Origin: Sulfuricurvum sp.
GTDB lineage: Bacteria; Campylobacterota; Campylobacteria; Campylobacterales; Sulfurimonadaceae
Direction: 5' to 3'
Assembly (NCBI GenBank): GCA_030696775.1
Contig: JAUYRN010000032.1
Location: 1-64,000 of the forward strand
DNA length: 64,000 nucleotides
A model generated the notes under the pieces. That model searched no databases. It had not been told where the DNA came from and worked only from the letters and a program-made list of their open reading frames with translations. Position numbers and translations under genes: made by a program. The first letter of the stretch is position 1. The number at the start of each line of letters is the position of its first letter. This document shows, piece after piece, positions 17,823 through 25,411 of this stretch.

Positions 17823-18989
17823 ATGAGTACAACGGTTGTTATTATCACCTTATCTCTTCTCGTCATGTTCTCTCCTTTTTTGTCGAGAGTCACAAAAATT
17901 CCGGTAGTGGTCGTTGAAATATTGCTAGGGAGTGTAGCGGCATATTTTGGGCTTCTGGTTGAAAATGAACTCTTTAAAATTATTGCAAAAGTTGGCTTTT
18001 TATATTTGATGTTCTTGGCGGGAATGGAAGTCAATCTTAAAGAGTTTGGATTTGCAAAATCATCTCTCTTGCGCCGAACTATCATCTATTTTGCGATGCT
18101 GTACGGGTGCTCACTGGCTTTATTCTTATATTTTGATTTGAGTGCTGTTTATTTGGTTACTTTTCCGATTTTTTCACTGGGTATGTTGATGGCATTGGTC
18201 AAAGAATACGGTAAAAACCAGCCATGGCTTGCATTGGCACTCAATATTGGAATTATCGGTGAACTTGTGAGTATTATGGCACTTACGATACTTAGTGGGG
18301 GGCTTGAATACGGATATAACCGTGAATTTGCTTTTACGCTAGGGGGGTTGTTTGCATTTATGATCGGATTTGTCCTTTTCTTCAAGGGGATTAGAATCCT
18401 TTTTTGGTGGTACCCAGGGCTTAAAACATTGATTATGCCTCATGATGATGGAAAAGATCAGGATGTACGTTTTTCCATGTCGCTTATGTTTATGATGGTT
18501 GCTGTGATGCTTTATCTTAAAATCGATGTGGTTTTAGGGGCTTTCTTGGCAGGGACTTTTGTTGCAACCTATTTTAAGCATAAAAAAGAACTTCCTGAAA
18601 AGCTTTCTTCTTTTGGTTTTGGATTTTTAGTTCCGATCTTTTTTATACACGTTGGATCAACGTTGGCGCTTGAGGCATTTACTGATACTAACATTTTGAT
18701 GGCAGCATTATTTATTGCCAGTGCTATTATCGGTATTCGATTGTTGAGTTCTTTCGTCGCATACAGTGGCTACTTAGGACTTAAAAATACAATACTTTTT
18801 TCACTAAGCGACTCAATGCCGTTAACGTTTACCGTAGCGATTGCTACACTGGGATACAGCGCGCATGCTATTTCTCATGAAGAATACAATGCTTTTATTG
18901 TTGCGAGTATGGGAAGCGGTATTTTTCTGATGATTCTTATCAAAATTCTTTACAATTTTTTCTATCCAGATAATGAGAAAAAATCATAA
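17823..18989 (+). CDS. CPA2-family cation:proton antiporter
   Basis: This is a 388-residue membrane protein with about 12 hydrophobic segments, belonging to the monovalent cation:proton antiporter-2 family (NapA/KefB type). Visible motifs include VVVEILLGSVAAYFG at the N-terminus, FLYLMFLAGMEVNL (the conserved G-x-E of the family) and a second repeat with GAFLAGTFVATYF. It ends in a short charged tail, with no RCK/TrkA domain. It lies 4 bases after folP and may ride on the same transcript. The ion (Na+ or K+) cannot be told from sequence. Confidence 0.88.
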   Translation: MSTTVVIITLSLLVMFSPFLSRVTKIPVVVVEILLGSVAAYFGLLVENELFKIIAKVGFLYLMFLAGMEVNLKEFGFAKSSLLRRTIIYFAMLYGCSLALFLYFDLSAVYLVTFPIFSLGMLMALVKEYGKNQPWLALALNIGIIGELVSIMALTILSGGLEYGYNREFAFTLGGLFAFMIGFVLFFKGIRILFWWYPGLKTLIMPHDDGKDQDVRFSMSLMFMMVAVMLYLKIDVVLGAFLAGTFVATYFKHKKELPEKLSSFGFGFLVPIFFIHVGSTLALEAFTDTNILMAALFIASAIIGIRLLSSFVAYSGYLGLKNTILFSLSDSMPLTFTVAIATLGYSAHAISHEEYNAFIVASMGSGIFLMILIKILYNFFYPDNEKKS

Positions 18990-19007
18990 TTTTCAGCAAA
19001 AAAAAGG

Positions 19008-19013
19008 TACAAT
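19008..19013 (+). promoter_or_regulatory. Predicted -10 element of motAB
   Basis: TACAAT in AGGTACAATCGACC, about 62 bases before the motA GTG. It looks like a housekeeping promoter; no sigma-54 (GG-N10-GC) or sigma-28 motif was recognised nearby. Confidence 0.5.
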
Positions 19014-19075
19014 CGACCAGTTATGAGTTATAAAGAAAATTAAAAATAAATCAGTCTAGTGGAGAAGGAGTTTAT

Positions 19076-19846
19076 GTGGATTTAACGGTTATTTTAGGTC
19101 TGGTAATTGCGGTCTCCGCTATTAGTATAGGTGATATTATCGACGGTGGAAATCCTCTTCACATTATCCATATAGCGTCTCTTATCGTTATTTTTCCCAC
19201 TACTATGGCAGCAGCAGCAGTCGCAACAGACGGAGAATTTGTAAAAGGTGCTTTCAAAAACCTTGGTATGGTGTTTAAAAAATCTCCAGTTAATCTCGAA
19301 GAACGTATTAAAGAGATTGTCGATTTAGCGCTTATGGCTCGTCGTGATGGATTGTTGTCATTGGAAAAAAGAGTGGCTGAGCTCGATAATGAGTTTTTAA
19401 AACAAGGCTTAAGTATGGCGGTTGATGGGAATGAAATCGACACCATCGAAGCAACACTTGAAGCGGTTATCGAAGAGACTGAGCACTATTATCATGGATG
19501 TGGGCACTATTGGATTCTTGCAGGAGAGACTTCACCTGTTATGGGACTTATTGGAGCAGTTCTAGGTCTGATCCTTGCACTCCAAAAGCTTGACAATCCA
19601 GCTGAAATGGCACAGGGTATTGCAGGAGCGTTTACAGCAACGGTAACTGGTATTTTTTCATCTTACGTTCTGCTGGGGCCATGGGGGCGAAAGATGATTG
19701 CAAAATCACACCATATTGTCAAAGAACAAAAAGTAATGCTTGAAGGAATTATTGGAATTGTTCATGGTGATAATCCTAGAACACTTGAAGCTAAATTACT
19801 TAACTATCTCTCCCCTGCGGAAGAGAAGCACAGTCAATTCACGTAA
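19076..19846 (+). CDS. motA: Flagellar motor stator protein MotA
   Basis: MotA forms the proton-driven stator with MotB. The 256-residue product has four membrane helices: two near the N-terminus and two around GETSPVMGLIGAVLGLILALQ (about 145-165) and FTATVTGIFSSYVLLGPWG. The cytoplasmic loop (about 60-140) has the charged segments that contact FliG. The start is a GTG with AAGGAG 6 bases upstream. motB follows after 12 bases. Confidence 0.95.
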   Translation: MDLTVILGLVIAVSAISIGDIIDGGNPLHIIHIASLIVIFPTTMAAAAVATDGEFVKGAFKNLGMVFKKSPVNLEERIKEIVDLALMARRDGLLSLEKRVAELDNEFLKQGLSMAVDGNEIDTIEATLEAVIEETEHYYHGCGHYWILAGETSPVMGLIGAVLGLILALQKLDNPAEMAQGIAGAFTATVTGIFSSYVLLGPWGRKMIAKSHHIVKEQKVMLEGIIGIVHGDNPRTLEAKLLNYLSPAEEKHSQFT

Positions 19847-19858
19847 TGAGACGTTAAA

Positions 19859-20695
19859 ATGGGAAAAAAGAAAGCAAAAGCATGTCCTCAATGTGAAGTA
19901 TGTGAAAAATGGGCAGTACCGACGGCAGACTTTTTTAGTCTTCTCTTGGCACTTTTTATTGCTTTGTATGCTTTAGCATCGGTCAATAAAGAAAAAATGC
20001 GTGCCGTTAAAGAAGAGTTTGTAAAAATTTATGATTATGCTCCTGCACCGCAAGAGATTAGCCCTGTACTTCCTATGGACCCTGCCACACCTGAAAAGCC
20101 ATCCGAGCAAAGCAGTGGTAAAATGCCGGTTGCAGACGGTGGCGCAGTATTGGAAAATAATCCAATTCAAAGTGAAGGTAAGACTGAAGCCACCAGCACG
20201 GAAGATGAGCAGATGCAAAATGTTTCGGTGGGTGAGGGCGCATTAGATCAGAGTATGGATGGAACATTACTTAAACTACCGGCAACCATACCCTTCAGAG
20301 GTTCGAATGCAACGCTAGACGATGAAGAGATGCATCGTTTTGTTAAAAGAGTAGCCGATATTATCAAAACACTTCCTCCCACTGTTGAAATTTCGGTTCG
20401 GGGCTATACCGACAATCAAGCTCTTCCTAAAGGTTCTGCGTATAGAGATAACTTGGACTTATCCAGTGCTCGTGCAGCAACAGTAGTAAGAGAATTGATT
20501 AAAAATGGTGTAAGTTCTGAACGAATTTCAAGTGCAGGATTTGGAGCAGCAAAACCACTCGCGACTAATAACAGCGAAGTTAATCGAGCTAAAAATAGAC
20601 GAGTTGAGTTTTATATGTTTGTGTCTAATGATAAAAAACTTGATCAAGGAACACAAAAAAGCGTTTTAGATTCGTTGGCAAAACTCCCTAAGTAA
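19859..20695 (+). CDS. motB: Flagellar motor stator protein MotB
   Basis: MotB anchors the stator to peptidoglycan and carries the proton-binding aspartate. The 278-residue product has one N-terminal membrane helix with that Asp in TADFFSLLLALFIALYAL. An acidic periplasmic linker and a C-terminal OmpA-like domain (VEISVRGYTDNQ ... AKNRRVEFYM) follow. Unusually for a short N-terminus it contains two CxxC pairs (CPQCEVCEKW). The last codons form one arm of a hairpin shared with the convergent ppiA gene. Confidence 0.94.
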   Translation: MGKKKAKACPQCEVCEKWAVPTADFFSLLLALFIALYALASVNKEKMRAVKEEFVKIYDYAPAPQEISPVLPMDPATPEKPSEQSSGKMPVADGGAVLENNPIQSEGKTEATSTEDEQMQNVSVGEGALDQSMDGTLLKLPATIPFRGSNATLDDEEMHRFVKRVADIIKTLPPTVEISVRGYTDNQALPKGSAYRDNLDLSSARAATVVRELIKNGVSSERISSAGFGAAKPLATNNSEVNRAKNRRVEFYMFVSNDKKLDQGTQKSVLDSLAKLPK

Positions 20696-20702
20696 TTAGG
20701 GA
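20685..20702. terminator. Hairpin across the motB and ppiA stop codons
   Basis: TCCCTAA (20685-20691) and TTAGGGA (20696-20702) form a perfect 7-bp stem with a GTAA loop. Both convergent stop codons lie inside it (they abut at 20695/20696). It could terminate in both directions, but T-tracts are lacking, so confidence is limited. Confidence 0.4.
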
Positions 20703-21226
20703 AGCAATGTGGCTTTGATTATTTTTTGTGTTTGAATTGGTCGATCACCATTTTGTTGACCATTGGTTTGAACGTTATTGAGCTTGTTTAAGGTATCGGA
20801 TCCTTTAACGACTTTACCAAAAATAGTGTGGTAGCCATTAAGCCATGGAGTGGGTGCTGTTGTGATAAAAAACTGACTTCCATTTGTTCGAGGTCCAGCA
20901 TTAGCCATCGCTAAGACTCCAGCTTGATTAAAGACTACGCCTGATTTGAATTCATCTTTAAACGGTTTCTTCCAGATTGATTCTCCGCCTGCACCGGTCC
21001 CAGTAGGATCACCACCTTGAACCATGAAATTTTTGATAATACGGTGAAAGGTTAAACCATTATAATAACCATTTTTTACGTGTGTTGTGAAGTTTTCAAC
21101 TGCAAGAGGAGCAACATCTTCATAGAGTTCAAGAGTTAAATCACCTTGAGTTGTTTGAAGTAAGACTGTTGGATGAGCAGCGAGTGCAAAGCTATAAGAT
21201 AGCAACAAGGAGAGTAAGAGACGCAT
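20696..21226 (-). CDS. ppiA: Periplasmic cyclophilin-type peptidyl-prolyl isomerase
   Basis: The 176-residue product has a signal peptide (MRLLLSLLLSYSFALA) and a complete cyclophilin domain: GDLTLELYEDVAPLAVENF, FHRIIKNFMVQGGDPTGTG with the catalytic Arg and Gln, and GSQFFITTAPTPWLNGYHTIFG. It accelerates prolyl isomerisation of exported proteins. The export signal separates it from cytoplasmic PpiB. The stop abuts motB. Confidence 0.92.
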   Translation of the reverse strand: MRLLLSLLLSYSFALAAHPTVLLQTTQGDLTLELYEDVAPLAVENFTTHVKNGYYNGLTFHRIIKNFMVQGGDPTGTGAGGESIWKKPFKDEFKSGVVFNQAGVLAMANAGPRTNGSQFFITTAPTPWLNGYHTIFGKVVKGSDTLNKLNNVQTNGQQNGDRPIQTQKIIKATLLP

Positions 21227-21248
21227 GGTTATTCCTTTTAGATGATGT

Positions 21249-22712
21249 TTAAGATAACGAGTGAAGATCTTCAGAAATTATAGTGACGCTCTCTGATGCT
21301 CGGCTTAATGCAAGAGGGTAGAGAAGGTTATTTGGATCGAGATTGATGAGATAGCAATGGGAAACACTAAAAGAACTGATAAATTCTAAGGTGGATAGGG
21401 TGATAAATTCAAGGCTTTTGTATTGTAAGCTAAACGATGTGTTGAGTATACGTGACTCGAGATGCAAATATTCATCGATAGCATTTTTATATTCATCTAA
21501 AAGTTCCTCATTGGGAAGAATAATCATAACAGGAGAAGTAGAAAGAAGGTCCAAGTTGTTCCGTAATCCTGACAGGAGGGTATAGAGTGCTCCTTTGGTA
21601 TGAGAAAAATGTACGAAGTGTATAGAAGGATTTCGATAGATGTGCGTTAGTGTTTGTTGAGAGGTATTTTCTTCGAGTATAGAACCGCTTAGAATAATAA
21701 ATTTTCCTATCAAGCTTGCAGTATTATCAAGAAAAGGGGTAATGTCCAGCAGTTGTATATCATCACACACAATATGAGTCATGTCACTTGGAAACTCGTT
21801 GGTATCAATAGGAGCATAGAGTTGGCTAGGACTTAAAAACTGAATTCGTGTAAAATCAAGGTGCACAACGGCAAAATCAGCCAAGGTAATGAGCTCTTGA
21901 CGAAGTGTTTCACCGTTAAGGAGCGTGGGGGTAATAATCATAATTTTAGCATTGGAATCTTCAAGAAGGATTTGAAGTATTTTTCGGACAAGAACTGTAC
22001 TTTTACCACTAGCACATGCGCCTCTAAGCATAAGAGGAGTTTGAGGAAGAGGTGAGTCTAGAAATATTTGCTGATCATTGTCTAGAAAGGCTCCAAAAGG
22101 CTCTGTAGCTGTTGGAAGCAGTAGGGCGTGTGCTCGAAGCGATCCGATTACCTTTAACTCTGAATAGGGTATTTCTTGATAGCTTCCCAGTGACATAAGT
22201 TTATTTTGAATACTTTGAATATTATCATCACAAAACAGTAACCTTTCCTTCGGCAACAGTTTGTGAAAAGAGGGATCAAGGGCATCAAATTCCGCTTCAC
22301 TAAGATATTCCATCCAAAAAAATCGTTCAATTTTGGTGGAATCAAAAGATAAGACATCTTCAAGTTTTTGATGGAGTATTTTTTCAGTTGCTTCAAGGCG
22401 TGTAGTGGATGTCTTTTTACTTTTTCGTGAAGAACGTTCAACGCTTGCACCTTTTAAATCTACGTTTTTCCATGATATTTTTTCGCCTAGATAAAGACCA
22501 TAATGAGGTAGAAAAATTAATAAATCAATGAAAAATGAAGTGTTGTGATGAAAGAGCGTGAAATCTTTAAGAAGTATTCCATTCGCTTCAAGGATGGAAT
22601 ACTCAAGCGCTTTTTGTGACTCTATTTGTTTTTCTTGTTCAAGTACATTACTATCAACATTAGTTTTAGCAGATTTTGATGGAAAGAGATGGGATAAAAA
22701 TGAAAACAACAC
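21249..22712 (-). CDS. P-loop protein with degenerate SF1-helicase-like core
   Basis: I do not recognise a named family. About 487 residues. The N-terminal 110 residues contain DLLIFLPHYGLYLGEKISW, which resembles the central strands of NERD-type nuclease domains, though the catalytic spacing is not intact. From about residue 231 there is a Walker A (GACASGKST), MIITPTLLNGETLRQEL, a Walker B-like IVCDDIQLLD (about 317), and a C-terminal YPLALSRASESVTII resembling helicase motif VI with Arg. It may be an inactive or specialised SF1 relative. GTG at 22712 has GGAGAGG upstream; a TTG at 22730 is an alternative. Confidence 0.6.
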   Translation of the reverse strand: MLFSFLSHLFPSKSAKTNVDSNVLEQEKQIESQKALEYSILEANGILLKDFTLFHHNTSFFIDLLIFLPHYGLYLGEKISWKNVDLKGASVERSSRKSKKTSTTRLEATEKILHQKLEDVLSFDSTKIERFFWMEYLSEAEFDALDPSFHKLLPKERLLFCDDNIQSIQNKLMSLGSYQEIPYSELKVIGSLRAHALLLPTATEPFGAFLDNDQQIFLDSPLPQTPLMLRGACASGKSTVLVRKILQILLEDSNAKIMIITPTLLNGETLRQELITLADFAVVHLDFTRIQFLSPSQLYAPIDTNEFPSDMTHIVCDDIQLLDITPFLDNTASLIGKFIILSGSILEENTSQQTLTHIYRNPSIHFVHFSHTKGALYTLLSGLRNNLDLLSTSPVMIILPNEELLDEYKNAIDEYLHLESRILNTSFSLQYKSLEFITLSTLEFISSFSVSHCYLINLDPNNLLYPLALSRASESVTIISEDLHSLS

Positions 22713-22750
22713 GATAGTAATCCTCTCCAACGATGAATGATAAGGTGATA

Positions 22751-22756
22751 ATTATA
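22751..22756 (-). promoter_or_regulatory. Predicted -10 element for the 21249-22712 gene
   Basis: TATAAT on the minus strand in GTTATAATTATCACC, about 38 bases upstream of the GTG at 22712. This is consistent with a transcription start near 22744 and the GGAGAGG ribosome-binding site. Confidence 0.5.
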
Positions 22757-22795
22757 ACGTATTAAGTGACTAAATAAGAGAAATATATAAGTAAG

Positions 22796-22816
22796 CTTCG
22801 AGGAGGATCCTCGAAG
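22796..22816 (-). terminator. Intrinsic terminator of the HU gene
   Basis: Perfect 9-bp inverted repeat CTTCGAGGA (22796-22804) / TCCTCGAAG (22808-22816), 11 bases after the HU stop codon. On the minus strand it is followed by a T-rich run (CTTACTTATATATTTC). A good intrinsic terminator. Confidence 0.8.
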
Positions 22817-22827
22817 AATAGGAAGAA

Positions 22828-23112
22828 TTATTTTGCAGCTGCAACAGAATCTTTAAGACTTTTGCCTGGTTTAAATTTAGGAACCATTTTATCTGCAGTA
22901 CTGTAAGTTTTATCAGTACCTGGTACTTTACCGCTTTTACCTTTTTGAAGTGATGCAGCAAAGCTACCGAAGCCTACCAATGAAACTTCTTCTTTAGCAA
23001 CAAGAGCTGTTGTAACTGCTTCAGTGAATGCTTTGATTGCTGTTTCAGCTTCTACTTTAGTTTTGTAACTACCACTTTTTTGTACCAACTCAACGAATTG
23101 CGCTTTATTCAT
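22828..23112 (-). CDS. hup: HU-family DNA-binding protein
   Basis: The 94-residue histone-like protein has the full HU architecture: MNKAQFVELVQKSGSYKTKVEAE helical body, EEVSLVGFGSFAA and the beta-arm region. The usual arm residues are partly altered: KGKSGKVPGTDKTYSTADKMVPKF stands where most HU proteins read GRNPxTGxxxxIxA. The C-terminus is PGKSLKDSVAAAK. The GRNP/RNP-type tip motif is replaced by KVPGT. It is transcribed alone, with GGAATT upstream and a strong terminator downstream. Confidence 0.92.
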   Translation of the reverse strand: MNKAQFVELVQKSGSYKTKVEAETAIKAFTEAVTTALVAKEEVSLVGFGSFAASLQKGKSGKVPGTDKTYSTADKMVPKFKPGKSLKDSVAAAK

Positions 23113-23186
23113 TTAATTCCTTTAAGGTAAAGATTTATGAAATTCACTAAAACTTCCTGATTTACGAGAAAAAAGAGAGTCCTGCG

Positions 23187-23199
23187 TTTCCGACGGAAA
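23187..23199. promoter_or_regulatory. Short palindrome upstream of hup
   Basis: TTTCCGACGGAAA is a 13-base palindrome about 75 bases upstream of the hup start and 20 bases beyond the end of the preceding small gene. It could be an operator half-site pair or part of a terminator (a run of T follows on the minus strand after CAGGACTCTC). No regulator can be named. Confidence 0.25.
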
Positions 23200-23218
23200 T
23201 ACTTTAATATCTCTTAGC

Positions 23219-23464
23219 TTAAATTTTTCTTGTTTTTTCTATTTTTTGTGAATTCTTTTGTAAAAATGTGTTTTTTAGAGTGGTTTTAATCTTTTCATGG
23301 AGTAATATTTGAATTTTAAAGGCCTTCACACGGCTTTTTAGATGCAAAATAAAGTACGTATGATAATGAGATAATTTATATTTAAAGATAAAGGGCTGAG
23401 TCGAGGATATGGATAAAAAAACATCATCTAAACCGTGGCGTTCTTGTTCGCTTAAAGTACTCAT
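23219..23464 (-). CDS. Small hypothetical protein coupled to an XRE regulator
   Basis: An 81-residue product, N-terminally acidic (MSTLSEQERHGLDDVFLSIS) and then strongly basic, ending in Lys-rich residues. I do not recognise the family. It overlaps the stop of the XRE gene by 4 bases (ATGA-type coupling), which supports a real gene. The C-terminal half has an A/T-driven composition, so the exact extent is less sure than the N-terminus. Confidence 0.55.
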   Translation of the reverse strand: MSTLSEQERHGLDDVFLSISSTQPFIFKYKLSHYHTYFILHLKSRVKAFKIQILLHEKIKTTLKNTFLQKNSQKIEKTRKI

Positions 23465-23706
23465 GACTTTTTTCCTAATTTATTGATTTTACGGACTACA
23501 CGTATGATCTCATCATCTTCAAGCATTCCAAGCATGTCTAAAATCGCTTTGGCGGCTTGAGGCTTTGCATTTCCAAGGCGCCAATCTTGATAGGAACGCA
23601 TAGAAATTCCTAGCCTTTGAGCCATTTCTTTTTGAGAAATTTTCTTCCCATTGTTTTGTGCTTCGACAGCGTTGTGAAGAAGATTAAAAAGGTCATTCAT
23701 TTCCAT
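23461..23706 (-). CDS. XRE-family helix-turn-helix regulator
   Basis: The 81-residue product carries one HTH domain: KKISQKEMAQRLGISMRSYQDWRLGNAKPQAA (about residues 21-52), typical of Cro/C1-type repressors. It has no partner domain. It is the first gene of a two-gene unit with the small protein at 23219. It may regulate that pair; the AT-rich region upstream (to 23960) would hold its operator. It resembles free-standing regulators of small mobile or addiction modules, but no toxin is evident. Confidence 0.8.
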   Translation of the reverse strand: MEMNDLFNLLHNAVEAQNNGKKISQKEMAQRLGISMRSYQDWRLGNAKPQAAKAILDMLGMLEDDEIIRVVRKINKLGKKS

Positions 23707-23960
23707 TACCCTATTGTAAACTTTATTTATTTAATTAAACATAAAAGTGTATAAAATAAACTAAAAAACTTGCTTTTAAAACATTAAGACAAATAAAAAG
23801 ACATTTTTATTATCGGTTATATACAAAAATAATTTAATTATCTTCATATAATAATATAAAATATACAGAATAACGTATAGTTTTTTTAAATAATTAGGGC
23901 ATTATCCCGTGCAAGCACGAGAATGAGAAAATGATGAAAAAATAAAGAAGGAAAAAAAGG
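23707..23960. other. AT-rich intergenic region
   Basis: About 250 bases of very AT-rich sequence without a convincing gene. Homopolymeric A/T runs and several TATAAT-like hexamers occur on both strands, so no single promoter can be chosen. It includes one REP-like hairpin near 23900-23926. Such composition upstream of an XRE gene is compatible with a regulatory region or an old insertion site. Confidence 0.6.
23900..23926. repeat. REP-like palindrome, degenerate
   Basis: Stem CGTGC (23908-23912) / GCACG (23915-23919) with an AA loop, extended by CATT/AATG at the outer edges. On the minus strand it reads TCATTCTCGTGCTTGCACGG, the general REP form also seen at 6887. It lies just past the end of the gene at 23961 and may help end that transcript. 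Confidence 0.5.
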
Positions 23961-24617
23961 TTAGAGAAGGTCGGTATAGTCGTATTTTGAAAGATCGACG
24001 TAAAACTCGCCTTCTTTTTGAATAATACGTACATCGCTACCATATCGATCAGAAAAACGGCCTCGAACTGCCTTGCGCCCTTCACTTCCTATTCCAATAA
24101 ATTTTAAATAACGCTTGAGTTCAATAAGACCGCTTGTGCTAAATGGAATTGTATTGGATACAGTAGCATCAACATCGTGTACCGTACTGTTTTGTGAGAG
24201 CATAAGCTTAGTGCTTAATACTTCAAGTATATTTTTTAGCTGCTCATCCTTCGATGTGTAAATTTCTTCGATTCGATTGCGTTCAGCGATAAGCATCTGC
24301 TCTTTATCATTTACAAGAGAGTCAATTTTTGCTTCAAGTTCTTTAACTTTGAGTTTGAGGTGATTATTTTCTTTTTGATAAAGGGCAATTATCATGCCAA
24401 CGCTTGTTTTAGTTGTTGGGACGGATAGTGCGGCAGACGTATGTTGGGCAGATTGAATATCACGTTGTTTTTCTTCACTTAGCGCACTTTTTGGAACAAT
24501 GATATAGGTTATTCCACCTTCGATAATATAGTTTAGTCGTTTAGACTTCAATTTATTATGGATCATCTCTTTGGACATTTTAAAAGTTTTGGCGTATTCA
24601 TCGATGCTAAAACGCAT
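23961..24617 (-). CDS. HTH/coiled-coil protein, possibly DUF3972 family
   Basis: The 218-residue product starts MRFSIDEYAKTFKMSKEMIHNKLKSKRLNY, which looks like a helix-turn-helix of the MerR/excisionase type. A central coiled coil (about 85-125, NHLKLKVKELEAKIDSL) and a compact C-terminal domain (GLIELKRYLKFIGIGSEGRKAVRGRF ... YVDLSKYDYTDLL) follow. I believe it belongs to a Campylobacterota-restricted family (DUF3972-like), but cannot verify this. It overlaps the upstream cyclase-like gene by 11 bases, so the two are probably made together. Confidence 0.65.
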   Translation of the reverse strand: MRFSIDEYAKTFKMSKEMIHNKLKSKRLNYIIEGGITYIIVPKSALSEEKQRDIQSAQHTSAALSVPTTKTSVGMIIALYQKENNHLKLKVKELEAKIDSLVNDKEQMLIAERNRIEEIYTSKDEQLKNILEVLSTKLMLSQNSTVHDVDATVSNTIPFSTSGLIELKRYLKFIGIGSEGRKAVRGRFSDRYGSDVRIIQKEGEFYVDLSKYDYTDLL

Positions 24618-25272
24618 TCATTCTCCTTTTTGGGGTAAGTAACCAATCAGATTTTGGTGGAGGAATAATTCCTCCTTGCCGCATCCAAATGAGGTAGCCA
24701 CTGTGTTGTATGTTGTGTTTATCAGTAAACGTGTGAAGAGAACTATGTCTGAATTCACATTTTGTTAACAGCTCCGAAAAATCATTGTGATCTTCTAAAA
24801 ATCCCTGTAAAGACTCATATGCAGTTTCAGAGATAAAAACAGTGCTGACAATCAGATTCTTTATCTCCACATATCGAGCGCATTCATTCAATCCATCCCC
24901 GACAAAATTGTCATGACCTAAAATGTCTTCAAAACGGTATACGTGTCCAGTATGAACTGCGACACGTAATCCTTGAAAATAAGGGTACTCACGAGCAATA
25001 AAATCGGAAAAATGGTTAAAAGATAAACCAAGTATGGAGCCAAATCCTCGCAGACTTGGATGTAGAATGCAATAAAAACCGTCTCCTGTCGGAATAATTC
25101 CTTGCAACATTTTTTCCAATGGAATGCCTGAGTTTTTAAGCATTTTATTGATCATTTTCTTGTAGCTCTGAGAAATATAACTTATAAGTTCGAGCTGGTT
25201 AGGCATACTAAGAAGTGAAAAATCAATAATATCAACCAGAACAATATCAGTTTCGATGGGTCTTTTGTTCAT
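24607..25272 (-). CDS. Class III nucleotide cyclase-like protein
   Basis: About 221 residues, soluble, with the class III cyclase homology fold. Metal-binding aspartates lie at VLVDIIDFS (D14) and PTGDGFYCIL (D64). The VAVHTGHVY strand is present, and VGDGLNECAR (N129, R133) matches the transition-state Asn/Arg pair. The usual substrate-selecting Lys before GD is absent (IIPTGDG), so the product (cAMP, cGMP or none) is uncertain. The ATG at 25272 is preferred over 25296 because it gives the compact domain start. It is coupled to a HTH/coiled-coil gene. Confidence 0.7.
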   Translation of the reverse strand: MNKRPIETDIVLVDIIDFSLLSMPNQLELISYISQSYKKMINKMLKNSGIPLEKMLQGIIPTGDGFYCILHPSLRGFGSILGLSFNHFSDFIAREYPYFQGLRVAVHTGHVYRFEDILGHDNFVGDGLNECARYVEIKNLIVSTVFISETAYESLQGFLEDHNDFSELLTKCEFRHSSLHTFTDKHNIQHSGYLIWMRQGGIIPPPKSDWLLTPKRRMNAF

Positions 25273-25411
25273 TTGTGTGTGCTGTTTCCAAATCAATGAA
25301 TATAGCGTCCATTTTATAGGAAACCACCTCTAAAATCCCTGAGATTGATTTTACTGTAGTAAAAATATGTTAATATCCCTAAAATTTACACATTTAATGG
25401 ATGGAGAAAGT

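Noticed and set aside
23219-23706. Toxin-antitoxin pair
   Set aside because: The XRE gene is convincing, but the small partner has no toxin motif; described as a regulator plus hypothetical protein.
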